Assembly: GCF_016916835.1 (NCBI RefSeq)
Contig: NZ_JAFFIX010000001.1
Location: forward strand, 682,001 to 746,000
Direction of reading: 5' to 3'
Source: Actinacidiphila bryophytorum
Lineage (GTDB): Bacteria; Actinomycetota; Actinomycetes; Streptomycetales; Streptomycetaceae
DNA: 64,000 bases
In this document: in pieces, positions 37,382 through 44,060 of the stretch
Layout: the number at the start of each line of letters is the position of its first letter
Numbering within the stretch: the stretch's first letter is position 1
Notes under the pieces: generated by a model
The model's database searches: none
What the model was told of the DNA's origin: nothing
The model's input: the letters and a program-made list of their open reading frames with translations, nothing else
Program-made: the position numbers and the translations under genes

Positions 37382-37414
37382 CCGCGGGGGCCGGTCGCCG
37401 ACCGGCCCCCGCGG
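37382..37414 (-). terminator. 16-bp perfect hairpin between malE and malF
   Basis: Arms 37382-37397 (CCGCGGGGGCCGGTCG) and 37399-37414 (CGACCGGCCCCCGCGG) are exact reverse complements around one base, so about 14 pairs form in RNA. It begins 12 nt after the malE stop and has no T run. Position suggests partial termination or 3'-end protection of malE mRNA, giving more binding protein than permease. Confidence 0.6.
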
Positions 37415-37425
37415 GGGCTGCGCTG

Positions 37426-38832
37426 CTACTGGCCGGCGGCCAGCAGCTGGTTGGCCTGCGTCTCGGCGGCCGAGAGCAGCTTGCCGATGTCGGCGCCCTT
37501 GTTGCTCAGCACACCGGACATCACGGTGTCGAGCACGGTGTAGAGCTTCTGCGCGTTCGGCGGCTCACCCTTCACCGGCACCTGCGCGTCCACGTAGGAC
37601 TTGTAGTTCGCCACCGGCACGGTCGCGTACTGGGTCTTGTCCGCGGTGTCGGTCGCCTTGGACTGGCCGGTGAAGAAGAAGGGCTGCGGCAGGCCGACCG
37701 GGATGCCGTCGGCCTTGTTGCGCGCGTAGTTGAACTGGCCCTTCTTCAGGGTCAGGAACTTGAAGTTGATCCAGGCGATGCCGGCCTTGATCTGGTCGGG
37801 GGAGTCCGACTTCTTGAAGAAGTAGTCGTTGCCGCCCATCAGCGAGGTCTTGCCGCCGGGGATCGGCGCCATGCCCAGGTCGTTGAAGTTGGCACCGTAC
37901 TGCTGGACCATGAGCTGGATGTCGTCGGGCGCGGCGAGGTACATGCCGATCTGGCCGGCGCCCATCGCCTTCTGGCTCTCGCCCCACTCCTTGCCGGCGC
38001 TGGCCGGCATGCTGTTGTCGACCCAGCGCATGTCGTGGATGGTCTGCAGGATCGAGGTGGCCTCGGGGCCGTTGAAGGCCGCCTTGGTGCCGTCCTCGCT
38101 GACCACGCTGTTGCCCGCGCCGTACAGCGCCGAGGTCAGGTGCCAGCCGCCCTGGTTGCCCGCGCCGTACTCGAAGAAGCCGTGGATGCCCTTGCTGCCC
38201 AGCTTGTCCTGGATGACCTTGGCGTCGGTGCGGATCTCGTCCCAGGTCGTCGGCGGCTTGTCGGGGTCGAGGCCGGCGTCCTTGAAGATCTTCCGGTTGT
38301 AGATCAGGCCCATCGAGTAGTTGGTCGTGGGCAGGCCGTAGAGCTTGCCGCCGTCCTTGAGGATCGCCAGGACGTTGGGGTCGATGTCCTTGAGGTTCGG
38401 CACCGTCTTGTCGTTGACGTAGTCGGTGATGTCGGCGGCCTGGCCGGCGTCGAGGACCTGGTTGAGGTCGGTGACGTAGCTGTAGAAGACGTCGGTCTCG
38501 GACGAGCCCTGCAGCTGGGCGGTGAACTTGTCCGTGTCCTCGCAGGGGAACGTGTCCTTGGAGTTGATGGTCACGTTCGGGTACGTCTTGTGGAACTCGG
38601 CGATGTCGTCGAGCCACTGCTTGCGCTCGGGCTTCTTCGTCGTGGGCGGCATGCAGTCGACGCTGATGGTCACCTTGGTCTTCGGGTCCAAGGGCGTACC
38701 GGCGCTGGAGCTGCTGGCCTTGCTGCCGCCGTTGTCGTCCTTCTTGTCGCTGGAGGAGCACGCGGCACTCGTCAATCCGATGCCTGCGACCAGCGCGAAT
38801 GCCACCAGTCTGCGGTAGCGGATTCTGCTCAT
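37426..38832 (-). CDS. malE: Maltose/maltodextrin-binding lipoprotein MalE
   Basis: 468 aa extracytoplasmic solute-binding protein. Signal peptide with lipobox TSAAC (Cys about residue 25), then a Ser/Gly/Lys linker and a family 1 sugar-binding fold (VTISVDCMPPTTKKPERKQW, GLPTTNYSMGLIYNRKIFKD, GGNDYFFKKS). Captures maltodextrins at the cell surface for MalFG. Ribosome binding site GGAAGGG 8 bases before ATG. First gene of the mal operon. Confidence 0.92.
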   Translation of the reverse strand: MSRIRYRRLVAFALVAGIGLTSAACSSSDKKDDNGGSKASSSSAGTPLDPKTKVTISVDCMPPTTKKPERKQWLDDIAEFHKTYPNVTINSKDTFPCEDTDKFTAQLQGSSETDVFYSYVTDLNQVLDAGQAADITDYVNDKTVPNLKDIDPNVLAILKDGGKLYGLPTTNYSMGLIYNRKIFKDAGLDPDKPPTTWDEIRTDAKVIQDKLGSKGIHGFFEYGAGNQGGWHLTSALYGAGNSVVSEDGTKAAFNGPEATSILQTIHDMRWVDNSMPASAGKEWGESQKAMGAGQIGMYLAAPDDIQLMVQQYGANFNDLGMAPIPGGKTSLMGGNDYFFKKSDSPDQIKAGIAWINFKFLTLKKGQFNYARNKADGIPVGLPQPFFFTGQSKATDTADKTQYATVPVANYKSYVDAQVPVKGEPPNAQKLYTVLDTVMSGVLSNKGADIGKLLSAAETQANQLLAAGQ

Positions 38833-38970
38833 GTTCAAACCCTTCCCCTGAACCACTGCGCGTCGTTGGACTGCGATCTGGGACCCCCGCGGCGCATGAT
38901 GCACATGATGTCCGGCGCAGGTGCGCGCCACCGTCTCGGGTTGGCTCAACGTACTTAACCCGATAGATGT

Positions 38971-39000
38971 CCGCAAGATGTCGCGTGAATTTCGCAAAGA
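38971..39000. promoter_or_regulatory. malE: malE upstream region with MalR-like half-sites
   Basis: The 300-bp gap 38833-39132 holds no gene. About 140-170 bp before malE, CCGCAAGAT (38971-38979) and TTCGCAAAG (38991-38999) repeat the CGCAAGA half-site found as a perfect palindrome before malR. A GTTAAG/TTAACC-type AT-rich stretch (about 38953-38960) follows downstream. These fit an operator-promoter controlled by the LacI-type regulator. Confidence 0.4.
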
Positions 39001-39132
39001 CACGACTCGGTTACGACGGTCCAGGGTGCGACTGTGCTGCGGAGACGGCAGAGCGCGCAGCCGCACCGCGCCGGCGCCCGGCACGGTGAACTGCGCGCTC
39101 TGCCCCGCGGACGGCCGCCCGGGGAGCTTTCG

Positions 39133-40158
39133 CTAGGCGTTCGTACGCGCCTCCGGATGCGGGATGCGGGCGGGGTGCGGGGCCGGTCCCGTGGAACCGC
39201 GCACCACCAGTTCCGGTTCGAAGAACAGCTCGTCGTGGTCGACCGAGGCACCGCTGATCTCGCCGGCCAGCAGGTCCACCGCGGCCCGCCCCATCGCCTC
39301 GATGGGCTGCCTGACGGTGGTCAGCGGCGGCTCGGTGCAGTTCATCAGCGACGAGTCGTCGTAGCCGATGACCGACACGTCCTCCGGCACCGACAGGCGC
39401 CGCCTGCGGGCGGCCCTGATGGTGCCGAGCGCCAGCAGGTCGGAGGCGCAGATGAAGGCCGTGATGCCGCGCGCCAGCAGCCGGCTCGCGGCGGCCTGGC
39501 CGCCTTCGAGGGTGAACAGCGCGTGCTCGACGGTCACCGAGGGGTCCACCCGGCGGGCCGCGGCCAGCTTGCGGCGGGACGGCACGTGGTCGGGCGGGCC
39601 GAGCACCAGCGCGATCCGCTGGTGGCCCAGCGAGATCAGGTGGTTCATCGCCTGCTCCACCGCCACCGCGTCGTCGCAGGAGACCCGGGGGAAGTCGAGA
39701 TGGTCGATGGCCGCGTTCATCAGGACGGTCGGCAGGTTGCGTTCCGCGAGCCGTGCGTAGTGGTCGTGCGGCGATTCGGCCTGGGCGTAGAGCCCGCCGA
39801 AGAAGACCACCCCCGAGACGTGCTGCTGCAGCAGCAACTCCACGTAGTCGGCCTCGGAGACCCCGCCCGCGGTCTGGGTGCACAGCACCGGGGTGAAGCC
39901 CTGCTGTGCCAGTGCGCCACCGACCACCTCCGCGAAAGCGGGGAAGATCGGGTTCTGCAGCTCGGGCATGACCATGCCGACCAGCCGGGCGCGTTCGCCC
40001 CGCAGCTGGGTGGGCCGTTCGTAACCGAGCACGTCAAGGGCGGTGAGGACCGCGGCCCGGGTCGCGTCGGAGACGCCGGGCTTTCCGTTCAGCACCCGGC
40101 TGACGGTGGCCTCGCTCACCCCGACCTTCTTTGCCACCTCGGCAAGTCGTCGTGTCAT
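39133..40158 (-). CDS. malR: LacI/GalR family transcriptional repressor of the maltose operon
   Basis: 341 aa. N-terminal helix-turn-helix and hinge are textbook LacI family: LAEVAKKVGVSEATVSRVLN, GKPGVSDATRAAVLTALDVLGY. The periplasmic-binding-like ligand domain includes GMVMPELQNPIFP, FICASDLLALG and VIGYDDSSLMN. ATG 40158. It lies directly upstream of malE on the same strand. By homology it represses malEFG-aglA until a maltose-derived ligand binds. Confidence 0.9.
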   Translation of the reverse strand: MTRRLAEVAKKVGVSEATVSRVLNGKPGVSDATRAAVLTALDVLGYERPTQLRGERARLVGMVMPELQNPIFPAFAEVVGGALAQQGFTPVLCTQTAGGVSEADYVELLLQQHVSGVVFFGGLYAQAESPHDHYARLAERNLPTVLMNAAIDHLDFPRVSCDDAVAVEQAMNHLISLGHQRIALVLGPPDHVPSRRKLAAARRVDPSVTVEHALFTLEGGQAAASRLLARGITAFICASDLLALGTIRAARRRRLSVPEDVSVIGYDDSSLMNCTEPPLTTVRQPIEAMGRAAVDLLAGEISGASVDHDELFFEPELVVRGSTGPAPHPARIPHPEARTNA

Positions 40159-40181
40159 GGCGTCGATTCTAGTACAGGTGG

Positions 40182-40219
40182 CGCAAGATTCTTGCGGTGA
40201 TTTTGCGGGATCTCTGCAA
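40182..40219. promoter_or_regulatory. Probable MalR operators
   Basis: CGCAAGATTCTTGCG (40182-40196) is a perfect 15-bp palindrome, 24 bp before malR. TTGCGGGATCTCTGCAA (40203-40219) is a second, imperfect dyad of the same type, and ATTTTGCGAAAC (about 40229-40240) a third candidate. Form and spacing are those of LacI-family operators; they stand between malR and the divergent decayed glucanase gene and could have controlled both. Confidence 0.6.
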
Positions 40220-40329
40220 GTCATCCAAATTTTGCGAAACCCGGTCGACATATTGCTGCGTCAGGTCGTGAACCCTGGGGTTTCGCACGTCACTCCAGCG
40301 ACTCCCGTCAGAAGGGAACCCCCCACCGC

Positions 40330-40776
40330 ATGGATCTCAGACGCCACAGGTCGGCCTGGCTCGCCTCCGCGACCGCCGCGGCCCTCGCCGCCGGCGGACT
40401 CGGCCTCACCCTGACCACGACCGCGGCCCACGCCGCCCCGGCCGCCGCCGTCTCGCCCTTCGCCGTCAGCGGCGGCGTCAGCGTCCGCAACGAGAACTCG
40501 CCCGACAACTTCGTCACCGGCAGCCTCGGCCCCAACTCCGTGGTGTCCGGCATGTGGGTGCAGCGCGAGAAGGTCGGCCTGTGGCTGACCGGCAACAACG
40601 ACAACCTGGTCGTGCAGAACAGCCGGATCGTCGGCACCACCGCCGACGGCCTGAACCTGGACGGCAGCGCCCACAACGTCACCGTCAAGAACAACTTCCT
40701 GCGCAACAACTCCTTCACCGGCAACACCGGCTGGCCCGCGGCCCAGCTCTCCGAAGTGGAGGCCTACACCTCGTAG
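40330..40776 (+). pseudogene. Remnant of a secreted GH87-like (alpha-1,3-glucanase/mycodextranase) enzyme
   Basis: An intact 148-codon frame, but its parts do not make a domain. Residues 1-36 are a signal peptide (ending AHAA). Residues ~70-125 are right-handed beta-helix strands (GMWVQREKVGLWLTG, NLVVQNSRIVGTTADG, NVTVKNNFLRN), a style I associate with GH87 mycodextranases. Then the text jumps to FTGNTGWPAAQLSEVEAYTS, which looks like the last strand of an F5/8-type carbohydrate-binding module. The most economical reading is large in-frame internal deletion. Its 3' end overlaps the convergent PucR gene by 13 bp. It might still be expressed as a short secreted peptide. Confidence 0.55.
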
Positions 40777-42065
40777 GCGGACCTGCTGTGCGACGGCGGG
40801 CGGCGGTGCTCCTCGCGGGCGCCGCCGTCCGCCGCCGTACGGGTCAGCGCGGGGCTGTCGGCCGCCTCGCCGTGCTCGCGCAGGTGCAGGGCGCGCAGCG
40901 CGATCTCGGTCGCGAACCGGTGGTCAGGGTCGGCCAGCTGGTCGCCGAAGGCCCGGTCGAGGATGCGGATGCGGTAGCGCACCGTCTGCGGGTGCACCCC
41001 CAGCTGGTCGGCGACCTGGGCGGCGGTGCCGCGGGTGGTCAGCCAGATCCGCAGGGTGTCGATCAGCCGGGCGCGCTGTGCCGCGGTCAGCCCGACCAGC
41101 GGGCCGAGGTACTTCCTGGCGATCTGGTTGACCAGCGCCGGGTCGCCCAGCAGCCACAGCGGCAGCAGGTGGTCCTCGCACATCGCGACCTCGGCCTCGT
41201 CGATGACGCCCGAGTCGGCGAGTGCGAGGGTGTGCCGCGCCCAGCGCAGCGAGTCGGCCGCCTCGCTGATCGAGGTGGTCAGCCCGACCGCGGCGCGGCA
41301 GCCGGCCAGCGCCGCCGTCAGCGACCTGCGGCGCTCCTCGGTGAAGGGCCCCGGCACCAGCAGGTGCGGCTCGGGGTCGGCGAAGTCCAGCAGGATGTCC
41401 TTGTCCAGCGCCGCACGCGGCGGCCGGGTGTCCGGTGCGATCGCCACCAGCGTGACCTCGTCGGGCAGCGGCCAGGCGGAGTGCTCGGCGAGTTCGGCAA
41501 GTGCGCTGCGGGCCACCGCGGTTCCGCCGAGGATGCGGCGCAGCAGCCGGCGGCGCCGGTTGTCCGGCTCCTCGCCCAGCTCGGCGAGCGCCTGCACATA
41601 GCCCTCGCGGGACAGTTCGGCCAGGTCGCCCATGTAGGCGAACAGCGCGTCGGCGAAGGTGAGCATGAAGGACGCCGACAGGCTGTAGCGGCGTCCCACG
41701 GTACGGACCCGGCGCAGTGCGACCTGGCATCCGATCCGGTAGGCGGCCTGCAGGTTGTCCAGGCTGCGGCCCTCGTACGCCTCGAAGCGGCCGAACCTGC
41801 GGCACAGGTCGTCGCGTAACGCGGTGGTGGCGGTGGGGGCGGCCACCCGGTCCACGAAGGTGGCGATGCTCTGCTCGATGCCGATTTTGATCACCCGGGC
41901 GTTGGGGCCTTCCAGCAGGTGACCGTATTCGGGGATGGCGGTGACGATTTCAGCCGCCATCTCTTTTAAAAGACTTGGCAGTTCAGGACGCATGACGGCG
42001 GCGAACTCGCGCGGAATCGGACCGGGGGGTTCCGCATTCTCGGGTGTCTGACGCATGACGGTCAT
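40764..42065 (-). CDS. PucR family transcriptional regulator with two TTA codons
   Basis: 433 aa. The C-terminal helix-turn-helix is the PucR/CdaR type: LRIWLTTRGTAAQVADQLGV then HPQTVRYRIRILDRAFG. The N-terminal half is helical and of unknown ligand. ATG 42065 follows GGAGGGGAGGGG. Leu33 (41967-41969) and Leu83 (41817-41819) are encoded by TTA, read only by the bldA tRNA in Streptomyces, so expression is probably tied to development. Its N-terminal part is less GC-rich than its neighbours. It diverges from the secreted-protein and mce genes and is the likely local regulator (inference). Confidence 0.85.
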   Translation of the reverse strand: MTVMRQTPENAEPPGPIPREFAAVMRPELPSLLKEMAAEIVTAIPEYGHLLEGPNARVIKIGIEQSIATFVDRVAAPTATTALRDDLCRRFGRFEAYEGRSLDNLQAAYRIGCQVALRRVRTVGRRYSLSASFMLTFADALFAYMGDLAELSREGYVQALAELGEEPDNRRRRLLRRILGGTAVARSALAELAEHSAWPLPDEVTLVAIAPDTRPPRAALDKDILLDFADPEPHLLVPGPFTEERRRSLTAALAGCRAAVGLTTSISEAADSLRWARHTLALADSGVIDEAEVAMCEDHLLPLWLLGDPALVNQIARKYLGPLVGLTAAQRARLIDTLRIWLTTRGTAAQVADQLGVHPQTVRYRIRILDRAFGDQLADPDHRFATEIALRALHLREHGEAADSPALTRTAADGGAREEHRRPPSHSRSAYEV

Positions 42066-42269
42066 GCCCCTCCCCTCCGGATGCGCCGCTTCGCGCTCCG
42101 TGACCTCGCTGCAACATAGACCAATCGTGCACGGAGCGCAGCACCCCGGACACGGAAACGTTGTCGGCGGTGCCGCGGCGGCCGACCGTACCGCCGCCGC
42201 GCGGGGTACGGGCGCCGGGCGGGGAAATGCTCACCCGCGGACAAAAAAGCGATGCCGCACTGTCTCCCC

Positions 42270-42355
42270 GGTGACAGGAAAATACCCGGCGGTAAGGTCC
42301 GCCGGGAAATCTTGGCCGGACTTGTTGCGCCCCGAGTTACCCGTGCGTAACGTCC
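42270..42355 (+). promoter_or_regulatory. Upstream module 1 of the mce-linked secreted genes
   Basis: GGTGACAGGAAAA (42270-42282), then ACTTGT (42320-42325), then the dyad GTTACCCGTGCGTAAC (42336-42351) followed by GTCC. The same elements in the same order and spacing precede the gene at 44061. The module lies 130-210 bp before the start of the first secreted-protein gene. The rest of the 416-bp gap 42066-42481, which also carries the PucR promoter, shows no gene. Confidence 0.65.
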
Positions 42356-42481
42356 AGCACCGCAAGAGCAGCCGACCGGATTCGGCATCGAACGTTCCAG
42401 GTAGTGAGTCGCAACCGAATTCCCCGCCACCGGCCGGGACCCGGTTTATCAGGCACGTCAACTCCCAGGAAGGACCCAGCC

Positions 42482-43114
42482 GTGCGCAAGCTCTCCACCC
42501 TCACCAAGAGCAGCCTCGTCACCGGTGCCGCGATGGCAGCCGCGATCGGTCTTGCGGCCAGTCCCGCCTCGGCGGCGGGCACGTGGACCGTCACCGGCGG
42601 CGGCAGCTTCACCGCTTCCGCGAGCCACCCGATCCTGAAGGACAGCAACACCGGCACCACGCTGGACTGCACCTCGTCGGCCGCCTCCGGCAGCGCCGCG
42701 AACGGCACCGGCCTGTCCGGCACGAACATCGCCACCATCAGCGGGCTGTCCTTCACCGGCTGCACCGGCCCCGCCGGCATCAGCTTCACCGTCGCCCCGC
42801 AGGGCCTGCCCTGGCACCTCAACGCCGCGTCCTACGACGGCTCCGACGTCACCACCGGCACCCTGACCGGCGTCATCGCCAAGCTCAGCGGCCTGTGCAA
42901 CGCCACCTTCGCCGGGACGACCAGCTCGACGTCCCCCGCGACGCTGACGGCCACCTACACCAACAGCACGCACACCCTGGCGATCACCGGCGGCAGCCTG
43001 AAGGCGTACAGCGTCTCGGGCATCTGCCTCGGCCTGATCAACAACAACGACCTGGCGGTCTTCACCGGCAAGTACGTGGTGACCCCGTCCACCCTGAAGC
43101 TCACCTCCCCGTGA
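42482..43114 (+). CDS. Secreted four-cysteine protein 1, mce-linked
   Basis: 210 aa from GTG 42482 (GGAAGGACC upstream). Signal peptide ends about residue 32 (SPASA). The mature ~178 residues are Ser/Thr/Gly-rich with beta-strand character. Four cysteines lie in LDCTSS, TGCTGPAGI, LSGLCNAT and SGICLGLINNND, suggesting two disulfides. The same cysteines and the blocks QGLPWHL, TLTGVIAKLSGLCNAT and CLGLINNxD recur in the next gene, a clear paralogue. No known enzyme motif. Context argues for an extracellular partner of the Mce importer. Confidence 0.8.
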   Translation: MRKLSTLTKSSLVTGAAMAAAIGLAASPASAAGTWTVTGGGSFTASASHPILKDSNTGTTLDCTSSAASGSAANGTGLSGTNIATISGLSFTGCTGPAGISFTVAPQGLPWHLNAASYDGSDVTTGTLTGVIAKLSGLCNATFAGTTSSTSPATLTATYTNSTHTLAITGGSLKAYSVSGICLGLINNNDLAVFTGKYVVTPSTLKLTSP

Positions 43115-43136
43115 TCGCGGGCTGATCGCGACCGAT

Positions 43137-43190
43137 CGCGGGAATTCCCGCGTATCAGGGACCCCGGCCCGGTATTCGGGCCGGGGTCCC
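43137..43190 (+). terminator. Palindrome plus 13-bp hairpin between the two secreted paralogues
   Basis: CGCGGGAATTCCCGCG (43137-43152) is a perfect 16-bp palindrome. It is followed by a perfect 13-bp stem, GGGACCCCGGCCC (43158-43170) with GGGCCGGGGTCCC (43178-43190) and a 7-nt loop. Three GATCGCG copies at 43113, 43124 and 43134 precede it at 10-11-bp steps. The hairpin probably ends or attenuates transcription of the first paralogue; no T run. Confidence 0.55.
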
Positions 43191-43222
43191 GTCCGAGAAA
43201 GGCACGGCAAGGGGGACGAGAG

Positions 43223-43879
43223 ATGAACCGCAACATCAACACCGGTGACCGCACCGCACGTCACCGCACCACGGGAAGAAGAGCGCTGCGGATATCCGCC
43301 GCGGTCGCGGCCGCATTCACCGCCGTCGTCGCACTGGCCGGCTCGGCCTTCGCCGGCACGGTGTCGCCCGGCGGCTCCTTCACGGCGACGAAGTCGCCGT
43401 GGACCGTCACCGACCCCACCACCGGGGTCACCCTCTCCTGCGGCTCGCTGACCCTCGCCGGGACCCTGGCCAGCTCGCCGAGCACCCTGATCGGCACCAT
43501 CAACTCGGCGTCGGCGACCGGGTGTTCAGGACCCGCGGGGATCACTTTCAGCCTGTCCTTCCAAGGCCTGCCCTGGCGCATCGACGAACTGGCCTACAAC
43601 GCCTCGACAGGCGTCGCCACCGGCACGATCACCGGCGTCATCGCCAGGCTGAGCGGCCTGTGCAACGCCACCCTCGCCGGGACCGGCGGCCCCACGTCAC
43701 CGGGCACGCTCAACTGGAGCCACAACAACGGTGCCCCGCAGATCCTGAACGTCACCGGCAGCGGCCCGCTGCGCGCCTCCTCGGTGAGCGGCACCTGCCT
43801 GGGCCTGATCAACAACGGCGACACGATGACCGTCGGCACGGGTGCGTTCACGCTGAACCCGCCGCAGACGATCAGTTAG
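43223..43879 (+). CDS. Secreted four-cysteine protein 2, paralogue of the preceding gene
   Basis: 218 aa from ATG 43223 (AAGGGGGACGAGAG). A long basic N-region (TARHRTTGRRALR) and hydrophobic core give a signal peptide ending about residue 45 (SAFA). Cysteines at LSCGSL, TGCSGPAGI, LSGLCNAT and SGTCLGLINNGD match those of the gene before. QGLPWRI and GTITGVIARLSGLCNAT are also shared. Tandem duplication is evident; the two have diverged considerably in the N-terminal half of the mature protein. Confidence 0.8.
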   Translation: MNRNINTGDRTARHRTTGRRALRISAAVAAAFTAVVALAGSAFAGTVSPGGSFTATKSPWTVTDPTTGVTLSCGSLTLAGTLASSPSTLIGTINSASATGCSGPAGITFSLSFQGLPWRIDELAYNASTGVATGTITGVIARLSGLCNATLAGTGGPTSPGTLNWSHNNGAPQILNVTGSGPLRASSVSGTCLGLINNGDTMTVGTGAFTLNPPQTIS

Positions 43880-43913
43880 CACGGCAGGCCCGCGCCGCGG
43901 ATTGCGCGCCCGG

Positions 43914-44030
43914 TGACAAAGTCCCGGACGGCCTTTGTCATCAGGTGACAAGAAATCACGGCCCCGAAAGATTGCCGGGTGTTCGCCTGTTCGATCACTT
44001 GTCGGGCCTTATTACCCGCACGTAATGTCC
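43914..44030 (+). promoter_or_regulatory. Upstream module 2, before the large secreted protein and mce operon
   Basis: A hairpin TGACAAAG (43914-43921) / CTTTGTCA (43933-43940) is followed by GGTGACAAGAAAT (43944-43956), ACTTGT (43997-44002) and the dyad ATTACCCGCACGTAAT (44011-44026) with GTCC. The last three elements are those of module 1 with the same spacing (67 against 66 bp between GGTGACA and the dyad). The dyad ends 34 bp before the ATG at 44061. Confidence 0.65.
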
Positions 44031-44060
44031 TGCCGCCGAACCTGTTGGAGGAATACAGAG

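Noticed and set aside
40330..40776. Intact novel secreted protein
   Set aside because: Possible, but its segments look like disconnected parts of a much larger glycosidase, so internal deletion is favoured.
42066..42481. Riboswitch before the secreted genes
   Set aside because: No conserved core of a known riboswitch class was seen; the palindromic elements fit protein sites better.
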